A stretch of 64,000 nt of DNA, from contig SADC01000016.1 in NCBI GenBank assembly GCA_004194705.1, positions 124,001-188,000 on the forward strand, read 5' to 3'. This document shows positions 11,453 through 22,928 of this stretch, piece after piece (the stretch's first letter is position 1; each line of letters opens with the position of its first letter). The notes under the pieces were generated by a model, which was not told the DNA's origin, ran no database searches, and was given only the letters and a program-made list of their open reading frames with translations. Source of the DNA: Ditylenchus dipsaci. Lineage: Eukaryota; Nematoda; Chromadorea; Rhabditida; Anguinidae. The translations under genes were made by a program, and so were the position numbers.

Positions 11453-14400
11453 CTAAGAAGAGGAAGAAGGTCTTCTGCATTGCTTTTGTCGACTGCGACC
11501 AGAGAATTGTTGGAAGTATCGTTCACCGAGTGAGTCTGCATCAGTCCACTGTCTGAACTTGGTTACATGCCTGAACATGCGAATGTGTGGCTTTTGGCTC
11601 CACTGGCTGTAGGTGCCCATACAGATCTTCAGACATAACAAGTCCATGTTTTCACTGAAATGTTGGAATTATTGACTAGTTTAAGAGTAGGGCGAATAAG
11701 CAAACATACGTTTGGTAAAGGAAGTCAACTCCAACAGCGTACGTCAAAAGTCTGGACAAATGTTCCAGTTGATTTGACTGAAAATAAGATTATATTTAAT
11801 GTACAAATGAATGTTGTAGAATAAATCTAATTTAATGTATTTTGAGATTTCAAAGGACCATGCTCACGGTGGTCTGGTGGTCCCCGCCAATTCATAATTT
11901 TTTCCTAATCGTTCGATTTACGTACGAATTTTTTTATTGAGTTTCTAAAAAAACTAAACCTAAAATTCAATTCTAGGATTTGTTTTGTTAGAAACCAAAT
12001 TGAAAAATCCGAACAGAAGATCAATATTTAGGAAAAATTGTTGAATTGGCGGGGACCACCAGACCACCGTGAGCATGGTCATTGAAGTCAAAAAATGTTA
12101 ATTTCCTATTAGCACTGGATAAAATAGAACTGTCGAAAAATCACGAAGCTGTTCAGTCGACTCTCGCTACAAGATACCCCCACGAGACCGAACTCAGGGT
12201 ATCTTATAGCGAAGGTATCTTGTAGCAAAAGTATCTTATAGCTAGGTAAAAACGACCAAATCTGGTTCACGGGTATCTTATAGCGAGGGTCGATTCTATT
12301 GTAAGTAAATGATTTATTAAAAAAAAATCTTATCTATATTAAGAGGCCAGCATTTATTAAAAATCAATAATTGAATTAGCAACAGAAGGTTGCTCATTTG
12401 GTGAAAACGATGTATGTACTCCCCTTTATTGACTATAAAATACAATTTTTCGGAGAGTTTTTGGAGCTGATTCAATAAACCATCCGCTTTAACCGAAAAT
12501 GAGAACAAAAAGTATACCTGAGGCGAGAGTAAAAGGATAATCAACATTCTCTTTATAAACCAGTAACGCCTGATTTTTAAACTTTTGTCATTTTTATTTT
12601 TTTCAATTTTACTTAGACCAACCTGGGAGGTGATAGTTAGCTTCTTTAGTTTGGGAAGAAGGGGCCATAAGGTAGGCTGCTTGGCCTTTGGTTGGTCATT
12701 ATTGTCGAGGAGGAAGATAGCCCCTCAAATACATCTTTGTGACTGTTCTTGCAGGTGAATCGGGACTTGCGGAGCATGCCGATCAAAATGTTGACTTGTT
12801 GGCGGTTGATCTAAATTATTTATTAACTTACATTAACTCTGACTTTTGTTGTACCTGACAGACGAGCAACTCAATGATTGGACTGTCCATAAACAATTGC
12901 TGAACACTGTGTCGAAAAGAAGATAGCAACTGGATGAGGGCCTTTACATCCTCAGTCTTTAGTTTGGTATCTATGGCTATGCCCAGATCGTTGGGCCCAT
13001 TTCCACCATCATCACTTTGGCATGAGGATGCCATTCATATGTATCTAAAATTTAAAAATCTAGAGTAAAAAATCTAGTTGTGTCGATCAATCTTCTTATG
13101 GCTAACCTTTGCTCAAACATAAAAACATATTGCGAGCATAGTGACCGCGCCGTCCTTCGCCGTCCTATTTTTTTCATCGCCGTCCTGCATTTTAACCATG
13201 TTTTTCATTATGGATGGCTTTTTTTATTTTACATCATATAATAACTTTTTATTTTTACACTCTATTTTTAGGCAACCGTCCATGTTTCCTTTCTTTTTTA
13301 TTTCGAAAAAATGGGCCGTCCTGATTTTTCACAAAAATTTTCAAAAAAGTCGGTCAAATTAGGACGGCCCCATTTTTTGAAATAAAAATGAAAGAAAACT
13401 TGGACGGTCGCCCGAAAATTAAGTATAAAAATCAAAACTGATTACATGTTGTGAAATAAAAAAAGCAATTCATAAAAAAATATGGTTAAAATGCAGGACA
13501 GCGATGGAAAAAAATAGGACGGCGAAAGACGGCGAAGGACGGCGCGGTCACTATGATTGCGGTAAATAAACCAACCCTTAGGTAAATTTTTTGGTTAGTT
13601 TAGTTTTTAATTTAAAACTAGAGCTGGAAACGGGATTACAGCGGATTGGTTTTGGGAGATCGTGTCAGCCAATATTTTGATTAGTTTTAAAAATTCTTTT
13701 TGGCCAGTCTATTCAGCGTGAAAAAAGAGGCCCGGGATTTGGTCAGAGCATGACCATGAAGTAAATTGTTTCAATGACTAAAAGCCCTTTAATGTATGTT
13801 GGCCGTGCAAACTCGAATTTCTGACACCAGATTCGTGTTCAGCATGGTCGCTTTGCTTATAATAATGCTATCGAGGCTCAGATTTGACTCATATTTCGAA
13901 TTCCACTCGAGACAACAAACATTTAAACTACAAAAAAGTTCGAATTTTTTTTCCGAAATTGAATTTGAACTTTTGTTGTCTCGAGTGGGATTCGAAATAT
14001 GAGTGACTTCTGAGCCCGAAGAGCCAAATTATAAGCAAAGCGACCATGCTGAACACGAATCTGGTGTCAGAAATTCGAATTAACATTCATTAAATGGCTT
14101 TCAGAATTCCGCCGTTTTTTCTGCCACTGTTTTTGCCGCGGCCGAACTTTCTACCGCCATTTTTTCCACCGCTATTCTTTCCGTCGCTGAATCATCACCC
14201 CACCTTGGGAACTATAGGATTTTTAAGAAATACCCATACTAGGATATATACTAGACTCCATCTTTTTGCAAATCAGCCAATCTGTAAGACTCACCTTTGT
14301 TACAGTTGTGTCCATGCATTTGAGCAATGCCCGTGTACATGCGAACCTCTATCCTGGTAAAGGCAGCCAACCGTTTGTCAGCCACCTTTTTGAACACTCT

Positions 14401-14515
14401 GGATATCCTTCTCCACCTGATCACATCAAACAGCGAGGCACCTGACAGCACAAAGTTGGCTAGTCTCTCCTGTTCTGCAGTTGACATGTACATATTCCTG
14501 GTCCCTCTGGCCCAT
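11453..14515 (-). CDS. F-box/LRR-like multi-exon gene
   Basis: Minus-strand exons: 14515-14295 (F-box-like), a 13034 start or 13044 acceptor to 12855, 12810-12623, 11777-11710 and 11654-11453 (stop). Introns have GT...AG ends; one is 44 bp (12854-12811), and the last exon continues the split codon left at 11710. The first exon has SLFDVIRWRRISRVFKKVAD, resembling the F-box helix pattern (D.L+...VS+.F+..AD). Later exons have Leu-rich segments such as LLPKLKKLTITSQ and LEHLSRLLTYAVG, as in F-box/LRR proteins. Frame conflicts: a stop precedes ATG 13034, so the F-box exon may be a separate transcript, and exon 12810-12623 shifts frame once near 12700. An F-box protein would recruit substrates to an SCF ubiquitin ligase; this role is inferred. 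Introns host MITEs. Confidence 0.5.
11856..12080. mobile_element. MITE with GGCCAATTC-type core, GACCATGCTCACGG ends
   Basis: Ends GACCATGCTCACGGTGGTC and GACCACCGTGAGCATGGTC are exact inverted copies. The core (GTCCCCGCCAATTC ... GTTTTGTTAGAAACCAA) is shared with 21226-21452, whose outer ends differ completely. Confidence 0.75.
12154..12298. mobile_element. Pogo/Tigger-like MITE, word TATCTTATAGCGA
   Basis: Starts CAGTCGACTCTCGCTACAAG and ends in the decayed complement CTTATAGCGAGGGTCGATTC. Inner copies of (G)GTATCTTATAGCGA repeat about four times, and the phrase GAGACCGAACTCAG corresponds to the GGGACCGACCCAG scaffold of its relatives. It lies in an intron of the F-box-like gene. Confidence 0.6.
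13137..13555. mobile_element. Foldback element, word GGACGGCGA
   Basis: The arms are nearly exact inverted copies, starting CATAGTGACCGCGCCGTCC and ending with its complement at 13555. The word CGCCGTCCT is repeated in each arm. Flanks share ATTGCG (ATTGCGAG/ATTGCGGT), a partial 8-bp duplication. Confidence 0.75.
13801..14093. mobile_element. Foldback MITE
   Basis: Inverted arms share TCGAATTTCTGACACCAGA and TTCAGCATGGTCGCTTTGC, closing around CTCGAGACAACAAAC. Diverged relatives are at 34490-34640 and 49260-49400. This copy lies in an intron of the F-box-like gene. Confidence 0.65.
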
Positions 14516-15427
14516 CTGCAAACTCCATCCAACAAATGTAGTGGCAAAATTAGTGCCATTTTAGTGTCAGTCTTTCTAAACTTAGATAAGTTTATTGATC
14601 ATTTCAGAAAAAAACATAGCACTTGTGAATAAATACAATGCACGCATCAGCAACCAACAAAACTAGTTTAAAATAGGCCGAAATAAAACACAAAAGAAAA
14701 TTGTACTTTCACTGTGTTATCTTGGTAGAAAGCCCAAAAATATTTGTTTTCGAGTTGACTTTTGGTTTATTTGTTGCGTTGAAACATTTCACTTTTATAA
14801 CTTTTTGTTTTCCATACTGAAAAATTGGCAAAGAGAGCAAAGGTAGCGAGTGGGGTTTTTACATCTTAGGTATGCAATAGTCGTTTGAAACTGATTTCCA
14901 CCAATTTTTTCAAATGAAGTGGCTGCGGCCAAGCCCGTCCTCCGTCCTGGCAATTTTCTAATAAGACTAGTAGGTGGACGTTTTAAAAAAATAGAACGGG
15001 ATAGTGGCCGGCCACACAGAACAACTAAAATAGGATGAGACGCCGGACAGCTGGAAAAAACACGCGGACAACGGATGGGACGCCATTTACTTTTTTAAAA
15101 ATGTGGTTACAGTCGACGCTCTCCATAACGGACCTGAAGGGACCGGGCTCAGCCGTCCGTTATGGAGAGCGTCCGTTATGGAGAGAGACATTTTTCTTCA
15201 TGAATAAATTTGTCCGTTATAGAGAGCTTTAAATACTAAATCTGGTTTTTTGATGTATATTTATGCAAAAAACATAAGAAAAAATCACCTGTTCACACTG
15301 AAACTGTTTAAAAGGCTTTTCTGCCACATAGCAGACGGCCCTATGCATTTTAGGAGGCAACATTTTTGCTTCGGTCCCTCTGTTGTTTTTTCTTAAAAAT
15401 TCACTTGGTCCCCCTGTCTATTATGGT

Positions 15428-15694
15428 TACCGTATTCACTCTAATAAACGGGCATGCCCGTTCATTTTTCAACCCTCAAAAACTTGAAAAAAATTTGGGT
15501 CGATTTTGAGATTTTCGGGTGCTCAACCAAAATCTGAAAAGTGGAATAAGATGAGCTCGTGGTAACTACGAAAACGCAATAAACAGATCAGCAAAAACGA
15601 AATTCTGAGCTGAGATATAGGTCCTTGAGGGTGCCCGTTTATTAGAGGGTGCCCGTTTATTAGAGGGTGCCCTTTTATTAGAGTGAATACGGTA
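15428..15694. mobile_element. CCGTATTCAC-ended MITE, word GTGCCCGTTTATTAGAG
   Basis: Ends TACCGTATTCACTCTAATAA and TTATTAGAGTGAATACGGTA. The right arm has three tandem copies of GGTGCCCGTTTATTAGA. The Tc1-type element is inserted immediately next to it. Confidence 0.75.
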
Positions 15695-15698
15695 TATA

Positions 15699-16605
15699 CC
15701 GGTGACCAAAAAAAAGGGACCACTTGGAAAATTTTATTTTTTGTAAATGAAAGCAACAACAAAAACAATTTATCTATTTATTTTCGAAATATCCGTTTGA
15801 ATTGAAATATCCGAATTTTCCACATTCGCTTCCGTTCGCAAAAATTCTCGATAAACTTCTCCGTTGATGCTGACACCTGCCGGAACAAAGAACAACGGCG
15901 TTTTGACTCCATGACCAACTCCGGCCCAGACCATGACTTGCTTTGGATGTTGCTGGCGAGGGATGATTCGATCGTTGAGTGGAAGAGGCTGCTCGCTCCA
16001 ATTTCGGTCGTTTTGAGTGTTGTGTGCTTGTTCGATGTCGTACCAGGCTTCGTCCGAGAACATGATCAACCAATGACGTCCGCCACCAAATCTTCGCAAA
16101 AGTCTAAAAAAATGAAAAAGTCATGAAAAAAAGAAAAAACTTACCGAGGGCATCTTTCCGCCCGTTTTTGAATTTTTCCGTCTTCCAAGTTTTGACCCTC
16201 GGCTTCTTTTCGCGATTTCATCCCAAGGTCTTTGTGCAGAATGTTGCCGACTGATTCTCGACCAATTCCTAAAACGGCAGCCATCTTCCTTTTCGAATTT
16301 TTTCGGCTGCTCGGACTCCGCTGGATTCTTTCTTTGATTTTTCGTTTGTTTGCTGGTGTTCGAGCTGTTCTTGGGCGTCCACTTCCACGCCGTCTATCTG
16401 TGGCTCCAGTTTCGTTGTATTTAACAATGATTTTATGAACGGTCGTTTTTGGCACATCAAGCAGCTCCGATATTTCTCTTTCCGATTTTCCTTTTTAATT
16501 AAGCTTAATAATAGCCTTCCCGTAATCTGCCATGCTAAAAAAAACAAAATTTTATAAACAGTTAAGAAAAAAGTCCAAGTGGTCCCTTTTTTTTTGGTCA
16601 CCCGG
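15699..16605 (-). mobile_element. Tc1/mariner-type element, internally deleted
   Basis: TA duplications (15697-15698 and 16606-16607) flank inverted ends CCGGTGACCAAAAAAAAGGG and its near-complement. It carries the N-terminal two-thirds of a transposase gene on the minus strand. Confidence 0.9.
15770..16533 (-). pseudogene. Tc1/mariner transposase, truncated, one intron
   Basis: It starts at ATG 16531-16533 (MADYGKAIIKLN, then an in-frame TAA). The helix-turn-helix region follows (ISELLDVPKTTVHKIIVKY), then a GRPRTARTP hook as in Tc1 proteins. A 41-bp intron (16144-16104) with GTAAGT...TTTTTTTAG ends joins the frame exactly to RRFGGGRHWLIMFSDEAWYD, which has the first catalytic Asp, and VMVWAGV. 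The second catalytic block (DGAPAH type) and C-terminus are missing, so it is non-functional. The spliced intron inside a transposase confirms the intron size used elsewhere in this genome. Confidence 0.85.
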
Positions 16606-16619
16606 TAGATACTCTGATT

Positions 16620-17600
16620 ATCATCCCCCATTTTACTGATACTGTGATTATAGCGCTGCTTGGTAAGGTATGAAAAACTCACCTTTTAGGCCAGGTTTTG
16701 AAAAAATCACAGTCATGATGATTTTGGCCTGCATAATCACCTTAACCATGATCTCCTTTAAAACAAAAGGAGAGACCAAGGCATTTCTCAGCAACAAGCA
16801 ACAGGGGCGAACAAGCTAAAAATGTTGCCCCTTATAGTAAATAGGACTGGCTTTTATGTTTCTGTCTAAAAAGCGAGTCTTTCTGAGGTCACAAGCTCAT
16901 TATCAATCACGGCATCTTCGATTTTTTAATTTTCTTGCAATTTTTTTTCATCACATTAAAAAATAGCCCTCTACCATGAATATCGAAAATTCGAAGTTCT
17001 TTTTTAAAAGTTTGAGTACGGATGGGTCGAAAGTCTATGCTCATTTATCCCAAGAATTGCTTTGCTTTTATTGTGTGCTGCTTCGATTATGCTTTTTTTC
17101 TTCTACTCAAGTCGCTTTTTTCTAAGAGTGATGACGAAACAATTTTTGTCATACAGAAGCAACGAAAACATAAAAAAAACTGAAAAACCGAGGGCATCAT
17201 TTTTTTGACAGAAAGCCTTTCTAAGCAGGGCTGTTCAAATTTAGTTTAGCTCTTCCTCATCCCTGTTCCACCCAAAATTTTCGTCTTTTGGGATTCAGAA
17301 TTTTACAACCGACGAAGAAGCAGAAAAACAGAAATACTTTGCATGATGCAGAAAAAAATTGTTCTTCCTCCTCCGCCCAAAATTTTGTATCTCTTCCATC
17401 TTCTTCTTTCACCTAAAATTTTCGTCTCTTCCATCTTCCTCATCCTTCTTTTGGTCGGAGAGGAAAAAATTTCTTCCCCTCCGGAAGAATCTTCCGGAAG
17501 AGTGAACAGCCTTGTTTTTAAGCCAAAAATAGATTGCATTTGCGAAAATTGGCTATACATTTTCGTGCTAAGGAAGGAGTTTTTTTTTAGAGATATGGGC
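16620..17600. other. No gene recognised
   Basis: Interior of the pogo-like element. T-rich text, then repeated CTTCC/AAAATTTTCGTCTCTTCC words around 17265-17480. No open frame matches a transposase. Confidence 0.35.
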
Positions 17601-17984
17601 GAAAAATATAGATAGTCCGTTATGGAGAAGGCTATTTATTTATTGGTGACCGGCATTCGTGTCCGTTATAGAGAGCGTCCGTTATAGAGAGCGTCCGTTA
17701 TGTAGAGCGTCCCTTCCAGTCATTTTCAATAGAAACCAACCAAACCAAATTTTTTGTCCGTTAAGGAGAGCTGTCCGTTATGGAGGGGGTCCGTTATGGA
17801 GAGCGTCGACTGTACTTGTTGCCGAAAACTCGGCAGTAAGGTCACATCGATAGGAACAACGCTGAGTATAAGTAGAGGAGCATAGGATATTCGAGGCAAT
17901 ATGAACACCGTATTTCTTCTAATTAACGTATTATCCAGATTCAAAATCGTGTTCTTGGAATTTCATTTTGACTTAATTTTCGGA

Positions 17985-18070
17985 AACTTGGCGACAGATT
18001 GGCGACAATTTAGATCGAGACAATTCAAATTGACACAAAATTAAATTGCGGCAAAATCTAATTGCGACAA
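17985..18070. repeat. Word array TTG(C/A)GACAAAATT
   Basis: Successive units GGCGACAGATTGGCGACAAT, GAGACAATTCAAATTGACAC and TTGCGGCAAAATC. Similar text flanks the MULE at 57050-57130 and 59540-59625. Confidence 0.4.
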
Positions 18071-18243
18071 AAAGATTCTATCCAAATTAGGAATTTTGTT
18101 TGTGAATGATAGTCTCACAATTCGAATTATCGTTTTTAAGCAAATTTCCACTCAAATTATAGCCAGTAAAATGAGTTCCAAAATAGGTGGTAACTTGTCT
18201 GAGAGTTTACTACTGTATCAGCTCTAAATGCCGTGGTTAAAAA

Positions 18244-18948
18244 GGTTATGCGACATTTGCGCACCACGACATTTGCGCACCGACACTTGCGCACACGACA
18301 TTTGCGCACCATAGGTCATCAACAGTCAAATTCTTTATATTAATTTGCTATTTATTATTTTGTAAGATTTCGCAAACTTTTCTCCGGATTTTTTACGGTT
18401 GTTTCTAGTTTTATTGTGTTTTCTAGACAGTATGGCATCCCTCTCCAGTAACTTAAAGTTGATTGTGTACTGCGAGGGCTATGAAATGCGACACGACAAA
18501 CCTAATAGCATAAAGACAGTTCAGTTGGTAAATTAGTTCTCATTTTTGGTCGCGAACATCATACTTACTCGGTTTATCTATATCGTGTGTATCAAAAGCA
18601 ATAAGAAAAAAAAGCAAACCAAATCTAAGTGCTAATACAAGCGTTTAACTAAGAGACGATACCTTCCAGAACCAAAATATTTTGGATTGTATTTGAACCA
18701 TCTGTATAGCTATCTTTCTTAGGTTTAGAAAATTGAAGATGTTTCTGAACTCCTGAGGATGGTTTAGGATCATTGAAGATGAATCGTACCACTAAAAGTG
18801 GATCAGGACTATTTTGGAGTTCTTAATGATGGTTAAGAACTCCAAAGAATGGTCTAGAAGGGTCATCTACTTTTTTACTATAAAATACATTTTTTTGGTG
18901 CGCAAGTGTCGGTGCGCAAATGTCGTGGTGCGCAAATATCGCGTAACC
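18244..18948. mobile_element. Foldback element, word GCGCAAATGTCG
   Basis: The arms carry tandem ACATTTGCGCACC and end GGTTATGCGACATTTGCGC / GCGCAAATATCGCGTAACC. Flanking 8-mers are GTTAAAAA (18236-18243) and GTTAAAAT, and the second copy of this region at 40 kb reads GTTAAAAA, so the duplication is likely exact. The terminus is unlike the CAG ends of the hAT elements here, so the superfamily is uncertain. Confidence 0.75.
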
Positions 18949-20085
18949 GTTAAAATCATGTTACAATTTCAAACAACGTGCCTAGTATAGTCACCACCCA
19001 CCAGCAATCAATTAAGTGGAGAGACTGGAGTGGAAAACTGCTAGTAGATAAGACAATGCTCTTATCAAACAAAAGTTACATTTCTGGTGCCGCTCCAGTT
19101 TGTTGGGAGAGCACACACAATAACTAAGTGATTACACATACAAGAAGGAAAGTAGTCTCAGAGTTACACACAGCTTTTCCCAAGCCCCAGTTTTGCTACT
19201 TGTGTTTGTCTACTACAGCCACTACCAGCAATAGCTGCAAAGAGAAGAAGAAGCTTAGGGATGGGAGAGGATGGGACCCGTTCTCGCCAAACTTATTCTT
19301 CTTTTTTGCTTGGCCCACAACCAAAGGATAGACAAGGAAGGAAAAAAGCAAACGTAATTTGATGACTGAGACGGCAGAACTGCTTCTACACACTTAAACA
19401 TTAAATACAATTTATAGTTAATATGATGTACGAAAAACACAAAGGGTTTTAAGCTACAGGGTGTGTCCAAATCACGCGGCCACTTTTAAAAATTTTCTCT
19501 CTTTTGCCCGGTCGATTTCCGAATTTTTCGGGTCCCACCTCTTGGAAATCTTCAACTTAGCTTAGGATTCTTTACAACAGTCATAAAGATATATGAAAAT
19601 ATTACAATGCCAACTACAAATAATATTCGGAAATCAACCGAGCAAGGATTATATAGCCAAATTTCTTAGAAGTGGCAGCGTAATTTTGACACACCCTGTA
19701 GATGAAGTTTTTGAATGCTTGGTTTTAATTAAGCTCATAACCTCTTCTCAGAACTCTAGTCCGTGGTCTTCAAAAATAGTTGTCTCTATTGACCGAAATG
19801 ATTCTTTTCTATAAGCCAACATACAGCATCAAAAGGCAATTAAGAATTAATAGTTGAAAAAAATTAATAGATAGTTGAGTCATTACTAGTGTTGTAAAGA
19901 GCACCGGTGCCGTGAGCTGGCACTGGTACCGATATTCCAAAATCTACAACGCTAAAATTAATACAGTTGACTATATGTTAGATAGTCAACCACTACTTAT
20001 TATGACCCAAGCAAAAGATCCTCAAGCAAAGCAAATAAAGGGTAAGAGCACAAGAAGTTTGTGGGATTATAGCATAAATGCTTGC
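18453..20085 (+). repeat. Large direct repeat P, copy 1
   Basis: Nearly identical to 39513-41151 in the same orientation. Differences are mostly one-base changes in homopolymer length. It contains the right half of the 18244-18948 foldback, a short CAGTGTTGTAAAG-like motif at about 19888, and otherwise no recognised gene. Confidence 0.9.
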
Positions 20086-21225
20086 TAGCTTCCTGTTTAC
20101 CACTAGCTATGTCAGGTGCTGCTGCTAGAAGGAGATCTATGGAGGAAGTGGATGGATTATTGGACTGATAGAAAACAGAACAAGCAGCTGTGATAAGCAG
20201 CATCAGTTGCAGCAACAACAGCCTGTTTTTTGTACCACAAAGAAGTTGCAGGTTGATTCAGAGAAGCAAAATGATGTGAACTGTTGAAATGATAGTAGTT
20301 TCAGACAGTGGATATAGGCTGTGTATGTCAGACGCCGCCCTCTCATTGCCCCTTATAAAACCAGCAGCAGACGGAGGTCACAGCAAACCAATCACCAATG
20401 CAGCAAAAAGAGTCGTGCTGGGACTAAACGCTCGTTCAATTTACATATTCTTTTGCTGTTGGCTCAGTGGGCTTTCGTGTTCTTTTATCGTGTTCGTAAC
20501 ATTGTTTTTGAAAAAGATTTTGAGACAAGTCACTAACAACTTTATCCCATCCCGCTGGCTACAATTCGGGTATTATACTACTTAAAAGTCATCTGCAAAA
20601 AACTGTGTCAAAAACAATGCCAGAAGCGCGATCCTCAGTCATGAAGGGGATTACTAGTAGAATAATCTGTAATTGTAGATTATTGATTGTAAATAATATC
20701 ATAATATTTTTTAAATGAATACACTACCATTTTGCTAAAACTTACAGAAATTAAACAAAAAACTATAGTTGCTTCAACAGAAAATGGTAGTTTTGTGTTC
20801 AAAAAAAAGAGACCAAACTGCACACTATTTCAGCGACTGAATTACACATACACACACCCTAACACAATAGAACAGGGTGAGGGGTAGATGATGTTCAAGG
20901 TATAAGTGCAGCCAGGTCAACCAGGCTTCAACTAATACTGCTGTAATGGCTGGGTAATAGCACAAAGGGCCACAAAAGAAATGGTTTACAAAACAACCAA
21001 TCAATGATTTCCTTGCATACGAAAACTTGAACTCAATCAAAAACATATTGAATCACACGATAAATTTGATAAATGTCAGCTTTTGGCAAAAATGTCCAAC
21101 CGTTTGTGAAAATATACTACCTTTTTAGTTTCAGTCAAAACGGCTAAAAGTGCCACCTTTCGAGAGAAATGGTCATGTTTTTGTCAAATTTATGGTTTAG
21201 ATGACGCGTAACTGGTTATTAAAGA

Positions 21226-21452
21226 ACCCTGTCTCTTGCTGATCAATGGTCCCGCGCCAATTCAAAAATTTTTGCCTAGTCATTAAAATTGTGTACGGAT
21301 TTTTCAGCTTGGTTTCTAACAAAACAATGCTTAGAATTTAATTTTAGGTATGGTTGTGTTAGAAAGCAAGTTAAAAAATCCGTACAGAAATTCAATGATT
21401 AGTGAAATTTTTTTGGATTTGCGCGGGACCATTGATCAGGAAGAGACAGGGT
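21226..21452. mobile_element. MITE with GCCAATTC core, ACCCTGTCTCT ends
   Basis: Ends ACCCTGTCTCTTGCTGATCA and TGATCAGGAAGAGACAGGGT are inverted. The core matches 11856-12080, including GTTTTGTTAGAAACC-type text. The mirror copy is at 38098-38325. Confidence 0.75.
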
Positions 21453-21455
21453 CCG

Positions 21456-21756
21456 TTAAAGTAGAGTATCGGTAGAGTATCTTTTTGCGATGTTGCGCTG
21501 CGATGTTTTTCGGCCATCACTGGTTGCGCTGCGATAAGCGCTGTTTTCAAAAATTTGCGCGCTGTTGCGCTGCGATGTTTTTGGCCCAATTTGATGCGTA
21601 CGCTGCGCGGCCATCACTGGTTGCGCTGCATAAGCGCTGTTTCAAAAATTTGCGTACGCTGTTGTGCTGCGATGTTTTTGGCCCAATTTTGATGCGTACG
21701 CTGCGATGTTGCGCTGCGATTATCGCAGTATCGCAGCGCCCGATTCTCTACTTTAA
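21456..21756. mobile_element. TTAA-bounded foldback, word GCGCTGCGATGTT
   Basis: TTAA at both edges with inverted AGTAGAG ends, as in piggyBac-like elements (a family inference from the TTAA target only). The interior is almost entirely copies of GCTGCGATGTT / TGCGCTGCGAT with GGCCATCACTGG and GGCCCAATTT spacers. The mirror copy is at 37796-38095. Confidence 0.6.
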
Positions 21757-22195
21757 AGGAGAGGGAAAGCTGTTAAGGAGATAGTCTCGACACGAAGGAC
21801 TAACCCAGTTCTGTGTTTCTAAATGTGGCTTTAGAGCCATGCTTTGTCGACAACTCGGTGTTGCAATGTCAGACAAACTTATGCAGAATCAAAAGTTGGA
21901 TAAGCATCATGAATATCAGAATTTTTGAATTCCTTCAAAAAATGCCACTAAAATTGAAATGCAATAGAAGACTAATCAACTTTTTTTTCGATGGGTTTTT
22001 CCCCTTTCTCATTTCAAATTTTTTACATTTTTGAAGGAATTTAGAGATTCTGGTATTAATGTAGCCAATCCAATTTTTAATTCTACATAATTTTGTCTCA
22101 TATCGCAAGAATAGCTCTAAAACCACATTTAAAAAACACAAAATTTGGTATAATCATTTCACTGTCTCCTTGACTATTTCCTTAACAGCTTTCAC

Positions 22196-22928
22196 CAGGG
22201 TTGTTAACGGGAAAATTTTTTGAAGCTTCACCTTCGACTTCAGTTCGAAGTTTTTGCCATGTGACTCCTTCGCCTTCACCTTCAGTTCAAAAAAATTATG
22301 TGTGAAGCCTTCACCTTCAACTTCAGTATAAATTTTCGCCCTCTGACTCCTTCACCTTCACCTTCAGTTCCAAAATTTTGTCGTGTGAAGCCTTCACCTT
22401 CGCTCCTTCACATGAAAATTTTTTTGTCAAGGTTATTTATTCAACGATTCAAACAAATAATGAATGAGGGCAAGAGTAAATGAAATGCAAGTTCAAATAT
22501 CAATAAGATCGCGGTTGTATGTCATCATCACCTTCCGGCGGGCCTGCTTAGCGCTTGTGTTGACCTTCCCCCCTTGGCGTTGTACCCCAGAATCGAGAAT
22601 GCGCCTTCAACAGCACCAAAGTTGCAGGACGGCGAGAAGGGAGATGGCCAGCCTAGTCATCTTGGGAAACTGAAAGGAGATTGTCTATGAAAGATAGGCC
22701 AATTTCCGGCGGATTTATTGGATGCCCTTCACCTTCAGTTCAAAAATTTTTTAGTGTGAAGCCTTCACCTTCGACTTCAGTTCGAAGTTTCCCCCTCTGA
22801 CTCCTTCACCTTCACCTTCAGTTCAAAAAAATTTTCGTGTTTTTCGCCCCTTCACATGAAAATTTTTTTTGGCCATCTTCTGAAGGACCTTCGCCTTCAA
22901 TGAAGACCTTCATTGAAGGGTTAACAAC
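22196..22928 (-). mobile_element. hAT element, word GAAGGTGAAGG, truncated copy
   Basis: Same element as 36584-37338, in inverted orientation. The left end CAGGGTTGTTAAC is preceded by GCTTTCAC, the complement of the intact copy's duplication. The right end breaks off inside the terminal repeat where the palindrome region begins. Confidence 0.85.

Larger units (their letters stand above)
15110..17812. mobile_element. Pogo/Tigger-like element, word GTCCGTTATGGAGAGC, interrupted by insertions
   Basis: TA at 15108-15109 and 17813-17814 flanks ends CAGTCGACGCTCTCCATAAC and GTTATGGAGAGCGTCGACTG. Word copies cluster at 15110-15235 and 17615-17812. The inner phrase GGGACCGGGCTCAG is the scaffold shared with its relatives. 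Inserted inside are a CCGTATT MITE (15428-15694) and a Tc1/mariner element (15699-16605). About 16.6-17.6 kb holds T-rich and CTTCC-rich sequence without a recognisable transposase. Confidence 0.75.
20081..22928 (+). repeat. Large inverted repeat A, copy 1
   Basis: Reverse complement of 36588-39474. It contains the MITEs 21226-21452 and 21456-21756 and the truncated hAT copy starting at 22196. The match stops exactly within the hAT terminal GTTAACAAC at 22928. Confidence 0.9.

Noticed and set aside
14094..14360. 88-codon Phe/Pro-rich plus-strand frame
   Set aside because: Antisense to the F-box-like exon and built of CCGCCATTTTTT repeats.
19128..19331. 67-codon frame repeated at 40190-40393
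   Set aside because: Part of the direct duplication. A competing frame is open on the other strand, and no family signal was seen.
19886..19955. Small hAT MITE starting TAGTGTTGTAAAG
   Set aside because: Ends are hAT-like (TAGTGTTGTA ... CTACAACGCTA) but no 8-bp duplication could be found.
20289..20585. 98-codon open frame repeated at 38969-39265
   Set aside because: Identical only because it lies in the large inverted duplication. No motifs and unconvincing composition.
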